Shown: piece after piece, positions 43,101-57,200 of the stretch
Layout: every line of letters starts with the position of its first letter
How positions within the stretch are numbered: the stretch's first letter is position 1
NCBI GenBank assembly: GCA_024529925.1
Contig: JAFEUB010001575.1
Coordinates: 26,417 to 90,416 of the forward strand
Direction of reading: 5' to 3'
DNA from: Ophthalmolycus amberensis
Taxonomy: Eukaryota > Chordata > Actinopteri > Perciformes > Zoarcidae
Length of the DNA: 64,000 bases
Program-made: the position numbers and the translations under genes
Notes under the pieces: model-generated
What the model was told of the DNA's origin: nothing
The model's input: the letters and a program-made list of their open reading frames with translations, nothing else
Database searches by the model: none

Positions 43101-46100
43101 CGGCAGAGTCTTGTCTCTCTCACGGTGTCCAGACTCCTGCTTTTTGTTAAAAGGGGTTTTGTTCAAAATCACTGTTTACTGTAACGTTTCTTAATCAGTC
43201 TGCCTCTAACACCAGGTGCGTCCTCACCATGGCAACCAGTTACACACACGCAGGCTCTCGCTCTGTCTGTGTGTGTCAAACATTATGTATGTATGTATGC
43301 ATGTATGTATGCATGTGTATATATATACATACATACATACATGTATGTATGTATGTATGTATGTATGTATGTATGTATGTATATATATACATGCATACAT
43401 ACATGTATGTATATATATACATGCATACATACATGTATGTATATATATACATGCATACATACATGTATGTATGTATGCATGTATATATACATGCATACAT
43501 ACATACATACATGTATACATGTATGTATGTATGTATGCATGTATATATACATGCATACATACATACATGTATGTATTAACTGTATTTAAACGTTAAGCTC
43601 AAAACGTTAAGCTCAAAATTAGGCTTTTTTGTTGAAATAATGAATGCTCTTACTAATACTGCGACAACTACTACTACTGCTAATATTTCTTGTATTACTA
43701 CTACTACTACTACCACTTCAACTTTTGCTGTTGCTACTATTACTACTACTGCTACTGCTATTACTGCTACCATAAATATTATTACTACCACTACTGCTAT
43801 TACTACTACTACTGTTATATTAAATACTACGACCACTACTACAGCTATTACTACGACTACTGATACTACTACTGCTACTAATACTTCGACTACAACTTCT
43901 ACTACTACTGCTACAACAAATATCACTACCACTGGAATTCTTTTAAGCTACAGAAACCGTTCGAATATCAAAATGTTCAGCTCGTTCAGGAGAGGGGTGA
44001 TATGACTTCATATTTGTAATCTTTCAACTTTTTGAATTATTAAGCTTTTTGCAATTGTTTTTTAAATTGGATATCTATTTTCAGCAATTTTTTCACAATT
44101 AATTTCAGCTTTCAGCATTGCAACGCATTTTCAGCAGGAAATGCATTTTCTAGTTTCAAGTCTTCTTCAATACAGCATGATGTTCATTTAGTACATTATG
44201 GTCCATTTAGAGTCAAACAGACCATAAAGCAGGGGATGCTTTAGGGCGGGGCTACACGGTGATTGACAGGTCTCTACCAGAGACGTATACGGCGTCTCTA
44301 CGTCACTCCTCCTCAGTCCAGATGTGGTCACTTCCTGTTCACTGGTTGAGAAAAAACAAGATGGCGACGGGCAGAATGTTGATCAGAAAACATCAGACAT
44401 AGATGTCGCTTCACGTGGAAAGGGTTAAAAACATGTTTTCTCGTTTCCTCTCTCCTAGCATGTTTTTCCCTGCTTCCTTCCATGCATCCTTGGTGAGAGG
44501 AAAAGGAGGTAACGTGGAAGCATAAAGGAGACTTGGGATGTCCCCCTTAGAGGTTTGTGCTGGACTTGTCCTTGTCCTCTGAGGAGGACCTGTTTGGACC
44601 TTTGATCCTGAGAAGGAATCCCTCACCAATGTAACGTGTGCTGTTGGTTTGTCTTTGAGAATGCTGTCGGGCGGACGAGGAGTTGAACCGGCCTCTCCTC
44701 TCCTCTCTGTGGCGGTCAGGAGGAGTCTCCTTGTCTCCTTGTCTCTCCTTGGTGACTGAGGCCTCATGGGAAATCTCAGGTGACTCAGAGTCAAAACTCA
44801 AAGTGACGGCAGAAAAATAATGAAAGTTGATCAATAATTCAGAGTGTCCCTGCTGGACTCTGGTGCTTCCTGTAACACGACCCCCCCCCCCCCCCCCCCC
44901 CCCCCCCCAACTGGAACCTCCTGGTTCTCCCACCTTGACTTTGACTTCTCTGATTGGCTGTCAGGACGCTGCTCTCTGCAACTATTGATTCTTTTAAGTG
45001 TCAGTGTCTTCATTTTTAATCTATGATATATATATATATATATATATACTGTACATGTATATTTATATATATTATATATGTTTATACATATATATATTAT
45101 ATTATGTGATATTATATAATTCAGTGTACAAGATAATACACTGTATATAATCCATCGGACTTAATCATCATCATAATAATATTCTTCTGGGCGAAATTAC
45201 AAAAGTTTGCCGCGCTTCTCCTCACACAGCGTTGCCAACACCTGCGCAAAAACTACATTAAAACGTGCGGCTTGATCGGGAATCGTGTGCTATATCTTTT
45301 CCAGCCGCTTTCCCGAAAATCGCGATAAACGGAGCAAAATCGCCCCAATCACTTGAATGGAGTTTCAGCTAAAAAACACTTCCACTCACCTCTATTTTGG
45401 AGCAAAAACGCCTAAAATGACATCCCCAAATTAAAATGGCTGGAGCTTCTGAACCACTCTGACTATATGCAGCGATGAGGTCTTGCCAGAAAGAAAACCC
45501 CTAAAGTTCCTTGTGAAAGTGTTTGGGGTGGGAATCGCCAGAGATCTCGCGATACGATATTATCGCGATACTTCGATATATCACGATACTTCGATATATC
45601 ACGATACTTCGATATCTCACGATACTTCGATGTCACTACATCGTGTCTGAACATCATGTCTGTACTTCGATATATCACGATACTTTCACGATACTGCGAT
45701 ATTCTATTATATTATTGTGATAACATATATTTCATTTATTACTTTTTTGAACTTCAAATGATGTCCCCAAAGGAAAACTGTGTCAACATGTTTTATCTGA
45801 TGAGATAAAGTTTTCAGTCTGTTCATCTCACTTCAAACATTTTTATTGCAGCAGAATATGATTGTCAAGCAGACAGACTGACCAACAATATATAATAATA
45901 TAATATAATAATAATATAATAATATAAATGTTGCATGAACCTGACAAACTGAACTGTTTGTATCACTACATAGTCCAACTGAACTAAATGCAAACGTGTG
46001 GACTCAGCATATGAACTATAACTTATATAAGTAGGATATTAGAGTTATATAACTCAGCATATGAACTATAACTTATATAAGTAGGTAAGTAAGGTAGTGA

Positions 46101-49100
46101 TCTTCTCAATAGAACATCTTTGACGTGTGGAGTCTCGGCCAATCAGCGTTCAGATGTCTACAGCGTCTTCATTTCCCTCCGTTACAGTTTGAGTTCCGTT
46201 AAGTTCCGTTACCGTTCAGACTTGCTGGGTTAAGTTAACGTCCACTGCATGCAGAACTTTGTCGACTGTTAACGTTCTATCGCGATTTAGAAGGAAAAAA
46301 CGTAACGTGATGAAACATGCAGCAGCCCCCCCCCGTGTTCCGGTTCAGTTCACGCGGTCACTCATTAACGTTAAACCGGAACACCGGCACATCTGGTTGC
46401 AGGTTGTTTGTTTTAACTCAAAGTAGAATGAGATGATTTCATGGTCAGAATAACTTTCATGACCACGAAACATGAGGCCCAGATACTGAAGAGATGATGA
46501 GGTCATAGAGCTTCAGGGAGAGGAGGCTGTCTGTAGCGCAGCTCAACGCAGGATGAGATGTGAGTGGAGCTGGGCCTGGATAAAGGTGGAGCTGGGCCTG
46601 GATAAAGGTGGAGCTGGGCCTGGATAAAGGTGGAGCTGGGCCTGGATAAAGGTGGAGCTGGTCCTGGATAAAGGTGGAGCCGGGCCTGGATAAAGGTGGA
46701 GCTGGGCCTGGATAAAGGTGGAGCTGGGCCTGGATAAAGGTGGAGGTGGGCCTGGATAAAGGTGGAGCTGGGTCTGGATAAAGGTGGAGCTGGGTCTGGA
46801 TAAAGGTGGAGCCGGGTCTGGATAAAGGCGGAGCTGGGCCTGGATAAAGGCGGAGCCGGGCCTGGATAAAGGCGGAGCTGGGCCTGGATAAAGGCGGAGC
46901 TGGGCCTGGATAAAGGTGGAGCTGGGTCTGGATAAAGGTGGAGCTGGGCCTGGATAAAGGTGGAGCTGGGCCTGGATAAAGGTAGAGCTGGGCCTGGATA
47001 AAGGTAGAGCTGGGCCTGGATAAAGGTGGAGCTGGGTCTGGATAAAGGTGGAGCTGGGCCTGGATAAAGGTGGAGCTGGGCCTGGATAAAGGTGGAGCTG
47101 GTCCTGGATAAAGGTGGAGCCGGGCCTGGATAAAGGTGGAGCTGGGCCTGGATAAAGGTGGAGGTGGGCCTGGATAAAGGTGGAGCTGGGTCTGGATAAA
47201 GGTGGAGCTGGGTCTGGATAAAGGTGGAGCTGGGCCTGGATAAAGGTGGAGCTGGGTCTGGATAAAGGCGGAGCTGGGCCTGGATAAAGGCGGAGCCGGG
47301 CCTGGATAAAGGTGGAGCTGGGTCTGGATAAAGGTGGAGCTGGGCCTGGATAAAGGTAGAGCTGGGCCTGGATAAAGGTAGAGCTGGGCCTGGATAAAGG
47401 TGGAGCTGGGTCTGGATAAAGGTGGAGCTGGGCCCGGATAAAGGTGGAGCTGGGCCCGGATAAAGGCGGAGCTGGGTCCGGATAAAGGTGGAGCTGGGCC
47501 TGGATAAAGGTGGTGCTGGGCCTGGATAAAGGTGGAGCTGGGCCTGGATAAAGGTGGAGGTCTAAACAGACGTGAGTACAGCTTCCTGCTGTCACAGTGT
47601 TTTAAACACATTGATATTCAGGGGATGATGAATGCAGCCTCTGCTCCAAGGAGATGAAGTCCAGCAACAAGGGCTCACGTGTCCTCATCACACTGTACAC
47701 TGTACACTGTTCACTGTTCACTGTTCACTGTGATGACCACAGCCAGTGGACCAACAGGCCCACGCTGCTCTCTGAACCCTGAAGTGATGAGGGTTAAGGT
47801 GCCTGTACCTTCATTTCAGCAGGTTGTAATGCAGAGGTGTGTATAGATCACAGCTATTATTTTACTCTTGATAAACTACTTTAGACAGAGTAGATTATCA
47901 TTTTCATTTAAATAATTGAACTGGATTGAATGCATATTAATTGCAAATAGAAGATAGGCCACAATTCTAACAGCTGTACAGTAACAGTGGAAGTTAATAT
48001 GAAGCCGTACAGTAACAGGGTTCAATGAAACATGTGCACGAGCTGGATGCTGCTACCTACTGAAGCTCTTATTGATGTGTCCGTGTTATGAATGTCTGTC
48101 AACCAGAGTATGTTTATAAATGTTTATTCTTTTAATCAAACTATTGTCTCATTCGTTTGTGTCATTTAAGGTAGACTGTATGCTTTGGAATTCTCATTGT
48201 TAGTTTAAATACATCTCACTTTTGCGTGTATACACCGAGATTTCACAAAATGTTTGGTCATGGAAATTTGGTTTAGAGTCATGGAAAAGTCATGTTTCTA
48301 CGTTAATGTACGGCTAGTCAATATGGGCCCTCTTCAACTCCTCGAGGACGTGATCGAGGACGTCCCCTTCCGTTCTTATACGTCACAAAACATGGCCGTG
48401 TTTGGTATCCCAGCATGTACAAAATCCTCATCTTTGCAAAGAAAATATCGATTTTCTTTTATTTCTTTTTCACAAGAGGAGCCCAAACACACACTGTCCA
48501 AAGTCGCCATAACCGCTGCAAGTCGGGTCTTGCAGCATTTCGACGGCGAAAGATACAGTCCAGACCCGACTTTACTAGTGAATGTACTAGCGGATGTTAC
48601 CATGGAGCTAGCGGCTTCAGAAAACACAAGTACTTATAGTACAAACCTAACCTTTCTCTGACATAGCTGTCAACCAACATTCATCATTTTCACTTTTCAT
48701 GTGCGGGTTTTTTCTGATGCTTCATTATGGTGAGTCTGTGTCTGAAAATGACTGGCGATCATAATGACGCTGGTTTTCCAAACTACACTACGTTAGCATC
48801 TGGCTCAGCGCTGTGTGTTCACTGACAGTAATGTGTCAGGAGACCGAGCCATCTTTACCGTGCCCTGAAAACGTGGATTTGCTCCGTTTTCGTTTGACTG
48901 CATTTCATCAGTAACAGCTAGCGATACGTTTAGGCTTGTCAAGCCCTTCGTCTAGAGGAGACTTCAGGCTTTCTACCGATGTATTGCACATTGAGCTTTC
49001 CTGGGGGCGTATAGTCTCCAGGGTTCATACACATTTTGACCAATGGATTTCCATGACTTTTCCATTGATTCAAAGTTTAAAACGTAGACAGAACGCTGCA

Positions 49101-51206
49101 CTTTATTGAGCCAAAGGGACATTTTGATAGCTAGCACAGTTTTCATGAAGTCACAGATTAAGTTTCAGGAGAATGTTGGGTCTGTTTCAGATTTTATAAT
49201 GGGTGTGTATTGCACGGCTCGTTAAGAGCTAGAGCCAAGACCACACAAGACCACCGGACACAGGAACAGCTTCTTTCCACTGGCCATCACTCTCATGAAC
49301 AATAAATAGGTTATACTACACTATTACCACCACTTACAACTCATGCCATTGTCTATAGGTTGATGTTCACGTGTATATATATATATATACACTTTTTTTC
49401 TCTTGGATATATATTTATACTTGTATTATAGCTAAATGTTTATACCTACATCCGTTCTACTTTTTTTGCTGCCCTTTTTCATTCTTTATACATATATTTC
49501 TTGTTGATTCTGATTCTGATTCTGAGTGAGAGCATAACTGTCAGAGTGGAGCGGAGCAGGAAAATCTTCTGTGATTTTTCCAAACAAATTGCTCCAGCTC
49601 CCACAATTTTTACTCTTTATTCACCATTTATGTCCCAAACGCTTGGAAATGTTGTACTGGTCGCAGTAAAGTGTCTGTGGAATCCAACGGACTTACACAT
49701 TTGGCTCAAAGAGCCTCAGAGCGACATGAACTCCAACCAACTGCTCCATTAGACTCCATGTTAAATCTCACCACTCATTTCTCAAAGAAAGCAGACGGTA
49801 CCAGTTTTGTCTATTGCTCTTCAGCTCACATTATTAACACCACAAACATAAAAAACACATCAACGTGTTCGCCAGAGTCTTATCTTTCTCACAGTATCCA
49901 TATTTTGGCACTCAGACTCCTGCTAATTTGTTAAAAGGGGTTTTGCTCAACATCAGTGATTACTGTAACGTTTCTTAATCAGTCTGCCTCTAACACCAGG
50001 TGCGTCCTCACCATGGCAACCAGTTACTACACGCATGCTGTCTGTCTGTCTGTCTGTCCGTGTGTGTCAAACATGATTCTGTCTCCTCTCCCCCTCTCTC
50101 ACCCACCCAGTCCCACCCTTTCAAAATAAAAGCCCCTTGGAGTAACTGTATCTTAATCATTCTGAGCTTCATGTTAAGTTCAAGTCTTTCCATCACAAAT
50201 ACAGAATGTAATTTTCAGAGGTATATATCTCAAACAAAGATGCACATGTCCAGTACAGAGATGACGGGAGACATTTGTGGACTGTCCATCACGAATGCAA
50301 GATTCAATCCAAGAGTATGAATCTAAAATGCAGAAAAGAGAGAAGCGATATCTCAATCGAACCTCAACGATACTACCGGTAACATCGGCGTGAGTATATA
50401 TTGCGACGTGTTCGGGCAGTAGAAGCCACACTGTCAACATTTCTTGCGGAATTTTGTAGTTATTATATTATATTCATCTGCAGAAAGAGCTCGAGATTTC
50501 ATGTGAACATTGTACTGATTGTTAGCATTTAGCTCGTAGCATTTGATTCCGGTTTGAAAGTTGTCAATCAAACTGTGGACCAACCGGGTCGCTGCCCTGC
50601 TCAGAGGACCCTGGGCAGCAGCAGCTGTCGACTCATCAGAGATTCTACACCCTCACCTTCACTGATCAATACCTGGGGGGCCGTTTCCCACGATCCTCTG
50701 CTCTGACTCGTCATTAGCATTTATAGCATCAGACTGCCCCCCCCGTCACAAGGTATTGATCTTCGTCCCGACCGGGGGGGGGGGGGGGGGGGGGGGATTA
50801 TCATGAGCTGTGTTTTAATTAACACTCAGTCAGTGTTGGAGAGCTGAGGCTGCAGGATGTAGAGGTCAGAGGATCCTTCAGATCCTTGCAGACACATTTT
50901 CCTCTTCTGTTCCACAAGAAGAAGATCAGAATAAAACTATTATTTAATGATCTAAAATGTCACATTTCAACATAAATGTGAAACTGTCAGCACATCCTGC
51001 AACGTTTTCACAATAAAGGTCTTCATGATTTGTCTTTATTAATCATCTGTGATTAGATTGTATTGATAATCATCTTATTGATTCGTTTTGACAAGGAGTG
51101 AACTGTGTTGAACCAACACACACACACATGCTACTCTAAAGGTGTGTGAGCCCAGAGGACGCTTTTATTGGTCGATGCTGCCTGTTCATTGTGTGTGTGT
51201 GTGCGT

Positions 51207-51243
<37 letters not shown>

Positions 51244-54200
51244 GCTGAGGTTGCAGCCTGACTGAAAAATTTCGATGAGAACAAATAATAAACTGATTAA
51301 ACTGATGATGACGAAATCATTTCTCTCTTTCTCTCAGGCAAGAAGAGTCAGAACTGGAGAACTGGCTGCCATCAAAGTTATCAAACTGGAGCCTGGTAGG
51401 AATCAAACCAGCAACCTGCTGCAGCAACATGTCACTGCATCATGTCACTGCATCATGTCTGAACATCATGTCTGAACATCATGTCTCAACATCATGTCAC
51501 TGCATCATGTCACTGCATCATGTCTGAACATCATATCACTGCAACATGTCACTGCATCATGTCTGAACATCATGTCACTGCATCATGTCTGAACATCATG
51601 TCACTGCATCATGTCTGAACATCATGTCACTGCATCATGTCTGAACATCATGTCTGAACATCATGTCACTGCATCATGTCTGAACATCATGTCTGAACAT
51701 CGTGTCTGAACATCATGTCTGAACATCATGTCACTGCATCATGTCTGAACATCATGTCTGAACATCATGTCTGAACATCATGTCACTGCATCATGTCTGA
51801 ACATCATGTCACTGCATCATGTCTGATCATCATGTCTGAACATCATGTCTGAACATCATGTCACTGCATCATGTCACTGCATCATGTCTGAACATCATGT
51901 CACTGCATCATGTCACTGCATCGTGTCTGAACATCATGTCACTGCATCGTGTCACTGCATCATGTCTGAACATCATGTCTGAACATGTCACTGCATCATG
52001 TCTGAACATCATGTCACTGCATCGTGTCACTGCATCATGTCTGAACATCATGTCACTGCATCATGTCACTGCATCATGTCACTGCATCGTGTCTGAACAT
52101 CATGTCACTGCATCATGTCACTGCATCGTGTCTGAACATTATGTCTGAACATCATGTCACTGCATCGTGTCACTGCATCATGTCACTGCATCATGTCTGA
52201 ACATGTCACTGCATCATGTCTGAACATCATGTCACTGCATCGTGTCACTGCATCATGTCTGAACATCATGTCACTGCATCATGTCACTGCATCATGTCTG
52301 AACATCATGTCACTGCATCATGTCACTGCATCATGTCTGAACATCATGTCTGAACATGTCACTGCATCATGTCACTGCATCATGTCTGAACATCATGTCT
52401 GAACATGTCACTGCATCATGTCTGAACATCATGTCACTGCATCGTGTCACTGCATCATGTCTGAACATCATGTCACTGCATCGTGTCACTGCATCATGTC
52501 TGAACATGTCACTGCATCATGTCTGAACATCATGTCACTGCATCGTGTCACTGCATCATGTCTGAACATCATGTCACTGCATCATGTCACTGCATCATGT
52601 CACTGCACCATGTCTGAACATGTCACTGCATCATGTCTGAACATCATGTCACTGCATCGTGTCTGAACATCATGTCACTGCATCATGTCACTGCATCATG
52701 TCTGAACATGTCACTGAATCATGTCACTGCATCATGTCACTGCATCATGTCACTGCATCATGTCACTGCATCATGTCTGAACATGTCACTGCATCATGTC
52801 TGAACATCATGTCACTGCATCATGTCTGAACATCATGTCACTGCATCGTGTCACTGCATCATGTCTGAACATCATGTCACTGCATCATGTGTGTGTGTGT
52901 GTGTGTGGTAGATCCTCCTATACAGTGAATACTGATCAGTGGTTCATCCTCAGGAGAGCAGGAAGCAGATCAGGACATTATGATTAGTAATCTTGGGTTT
53001 CCAGTGCCGCGTTTTAAGGCGGACGAGTGGTTCAGCTTCTTTTAAGGTGGACTGGAGGTGAGGCTGGTCACTGGCAGAAGTTATTTGTTTTAAGGTGGAC
53101 TAGAGGTGAGAGTATTGATCGGTGCTGTTGTCTGTGCTCTGCTGACTAAGCAGTGTTATGGGAAAATATGTCATAGTCTTATGCTTTAGGGGTAAACGAA
53201 TGTAAGTCTTTAACTGTGCAGGCCTCAAACACATTTCAGTAGATGATTCTCAGTTTCGAAAGCCAGGTGGCTTGTTTATCTTGTTTATCTTGTTATCTGT
53301 TTTCCTGTGCATTGTTTCTGTCTTCAAAGACGGCGACACACAGAGGCCTAGATTACGGTACTTCCTGATGAGCATCAGCTGGATAGCATGACCCTCTGTA
53401 TGCATATGTGATGTGTGATGGTAAAACAGACTTATTCAGACTTTGTATTTGTTGTGACTTAACTCTTTGATTAGGTCACAGTGACCTAATCAAAGGAAGC
53501 AGTATAAATGTCCATGCATCTGACTGTCTTATTCAGAGCACCTCCTGCAGATGACGTGATGTGTCTGTGGGACAGTGTTCTCTTTGCCTGCAGGCAAATA
53601 AATTGACTATTACAACTTGATCATTCATCCAGACTCTGTTTCATTTGACATTGATTTGATAAATATGATAACACTCTTCTCCCATGTACTACAGAAATAT
53701 TCCACAACAGCAGCCATCTCCGTCCTGCAGGAATATATAAATAGAATCAGTTGAAGTCGATCAGAATGAATGAGTCACTCTGATCAAACTACAGTATAAT
53801 CATTAAATAAGAAAATCACTGCAGAGTTAACAATTCCAGTCGGTGTGATCGGCTCCACTGAAACATCCGATCACAGAGTCCACACAGTTAGTTTGGATGA
53901 GCTTGGTGGTCTTAGTATGGATGGATGTTTATGGATGAAAACATCAAGATGTCATGAGGGACGAAAGTGAGACCTCTTCCTCTGACATGAGCTCACAGCA
54001 GAGCTTCTTTTTTTTTAATGAGAAGTTACATAAATTCTCCATATTTATTCTGATCAGCTGGAGGCTTTAATGAGGCCCGAAGCCTCCGGCAGCAACAAAG
54101 ACTCTTTGTTCTCTCTCTGAGCGTTTCTGTGAACACCTTCATCCATGGACAAAATAATAGAAACACCTAGACTCTATCTGCATACTGAGCCGGTGATGAT

Positions 54201-57200
54201 GATGATGAGTTTACCAGCTGAACGTCCAGATTCACTCAGTAACCACAGCTGTCCTAACCGTTGTTTTCATGATTGATGTATTATTTTCTCGATTAATTAA
54301 AAAATGCCCGCGATGAACTGAAATGACGAGCTGGAACACAAACCGACAAATGATTATCCCGTAGTGATTGGCTGCTGACTAATCAATGAATCAGTGTATC
54401 GACAGAACTCGTCATATAACAGATTGTAGTCGAACAAAACCTGATATTCATAACTATGTGTTAATTTGTGTTTAATCACCTGAAAATACGAATTGTTGTG
54501 TTTTCGATATCTAAGAATGAGTCTTTTATATCTACATGTTTCTACGGGAGCCCAGAGCAGACAAACCAAAGAGAATCTTTCACGTTGTTATGTTCCCTAA
54601 AGTCCACCGTAGTTCTCCAACACGCTGGGAAAAACTAAATCCTGCACACTGGTCCTTGAAGTGATTAATTCAAGATTCAACATGTGGAAAGAGATCATAT
54701 CGTAGGCGACTGTGTCGCATCGTAGGCGACTGTCGCATCGTAGGCGACTGTGTCGCATCGTAGGCGACTGTCGCATCGTAGGCGACTGTCGCATCGTAGG
54801 CGACTGTCGCATCGTAGGCGACTGTCGCATCGTTGACGACTGTGTCGCATCGTAGGCGACTGTCTCGCATCGTAGGCGACTGTCTCGCATCGTAGGTGAC
54901 TGTCGCATCGTTGACGACTGTGTCGCATCGTTGACGACTGTGTCGCATCGTAGAAGACTGTCGCATCGTAGGCGACTGTCGCATCGTTGACGACTGTCTC
55001 GCATCGTTGACGACTGTCGCATCGTTGACGACTGTGTCGCATCGTTGACGACTGTGTCGCATCGTTGACGACTGTCGCATCGTTGACGACTGTGTCGCAT
55101 CGTTGACGACTGTCGCATCGTTGACGACTGTCGCATCGTTGACGACTGTCGCATCGTTGACGACTGTGTCGCATCGTTGACGACTGTGTCCCATCGTTGA
55201 CGACTGTGTCGCATCGTAGGCGACTGTGTCGCATCGTAGGCGACTGTGTCGCATCGTAGGCGACTGTCGCATCGTTGACGACTGTCGCATCGTAGGCGAC
55301 TGTCGCATCGTAGAAGACTGTCGCATCGTTGACGACTGTGTCGCATCGTTGGCGACTGTGTCGCATCGTTGACGACTGTGTCGCATCGTTGACGACTGTC
55401 GCATCGTTGACGACTGTCGCATCGTTGACGACTGTCGCATCGTTGACGACTGTCGCATCGTTGACGACTGTCGCATCGTTGACGACTGTGTCGCATCGTA
55501 GGCGACTGTCGCATCGTTGACGACTGTCGCATCGTAGAAGACTGTCGCATCGTTGACGACTGTCGCATCGTTGACGACTGTGTCGCATCGTTGACGACTG
55601 TGTCGCATCGTTGACGACTGTGTCGCATCGTAGGTGACTGTCGCATCGTTGACGACTGTGTCGCATCGTTGACGACTGTCGCATCGTTGACGACTGTCGC
55701 ATCGTAGGCGACTGTGTCGCATCGTTGACGACTGTCGCATCGTTGACGACTGTCGCATCGTAGAAGACTGTCGCATCGTAGGCGACTGTGTCGCATCGTA
55801 GAAGACTGTCGCATCGTAGGCGACTGTCGCATCGTAGGCGACTGTGTCGCATCGTAGGCGACTGTGTCGCATCGTTGACGACTGTCGCATCGTAGAAGAC
55901 TATGTCGCATCGTAGAAGACTGTCGCATCGTAGAAGACTGTCGCATCGTTGACGACTGTCGCATCGTTGACGACTGTGTCGCATCGTTGACGACTGTCGC
56001 ATCGTTGACGACTGTGTCGCATCGTAGAAGACTGTCGCATCGTAGAAGACTGTCGCATCGTAGAAGACTGTCGCATCGTAGAAGACTGTCGCATCGTTGA
56101 CGACTGTGTCGCATCGTAGGCGACTGTCGCATCGTTGACGACTGTGTCGCATCGTAGAAGACTGTGTCGCATCGTAGAAGACTGTCGCATCGTTGACGAC
56201 TGTGTCGCATCGTTGACGACTGTGTCGCATCGTTGACGACTGTCATCGTTGACGACTGTCGCATCGTTGACGACTGTCGCATCGTAGGCGACTGTGTCGC
56301 ATTGTAGGCGACTGTCGCATCGTTGACGACTGTCGCATCGTAGGCAACTGTCGCATCGTAGAAGACTGTCGCATCGTTGACGACTGTGTCACATCGTTGG
56401 CGACTGTGTCGCATCGTTGACGACTGTGTCGCATCGTTGACGACTGTCGCATCGTTGACGACTGTCGCATCGTAGAAGACTGTCGCATTGTAGAAGACTG
56501 TGTCGCATCGTAGAAGACTGTGTCGCATCGTAGAAGACTGTCGCATCGTTGACGACTGTGTCGCATCGTTGACGACTGTGTCGCATCGTAGGCGACTGTG
56601 TCGCATCGTTGACGGCTGTCGGATCGTTGACGACGGCTGTCGCATCGTTGACGACTGTCGCATCGTTGACGACTGTGTCGCATCGTTGACGACTGTGTCG
56701 CATCGTTGACGACTGTGTCGCATCGTTGACGACTGTCGCATCGTTGACGACTGTCGCATCGTTGACGACTGTCGCATCGTTGACGACTGTGTCGCATCGT
56801 TGACGACTGTGTCGCATCGTTGACGACTGTGTCGCATCGTTGACGACTGTGTCGCATCGTTGACGACTGTGTCGCATCGTTGACGACTGTGTCGCATCGT
56901 TGACGACTGTGTCGCATCGTTGACGACTGTGTCGCATCGTTGACGACTGTGTCGCATCGTTGACGACTGTCGCATCGTTGACGACTGTCGCATCGTTGAC
57001 GACTGTCGCATCGTTGACGACTGTCGCATCGTTGACGACTGTGTTGCATCGTAGGCGACTGTCGCATCGTTGACGACTGTCGCATCGTAGAAGACTGTCG
57101 CATCGTTGACGACTGTCGCATCGTTGACGACTGTGTCGCATCGTTGACGACTGTGTCGCATCGTAGGTGACTGTCGCATCGTTGACGACTGTGTCGCATC

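Noticed and set aside
42758..43150. 130-codon frame shared with 49671-49934
   Set aside because: It is part of an interspersed repeat; the two copies differ in frame extent and no known domain is visible. Kept only as an observation about the repeat family.
43216..43596. Cluster of six open frames rich in Tyr, Met, Cys, His
   Set aside because: ATGT/ACAT microsatellite read in all frames.
44411..44933. Minus-strand frames of 127-128 codons in MAP4K3 intron 1
   Set aside because: Overlapping frames, one crossing the poly-C tract; no domain or splice context.
46457..47611. Pro-rich 350-384 codon frames resembling a structural protein
   Set aside because: 22-bp repeat; two frames are open at once, and the region is intronic to MAP4K3.
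48254..48661. 135-codon plus-strand frame as a possible small gene
   Set aside because: No recognisable domain, lies in repeat-derived sequence (shares inverted repeat with copy A), intronic to MAP4K3.
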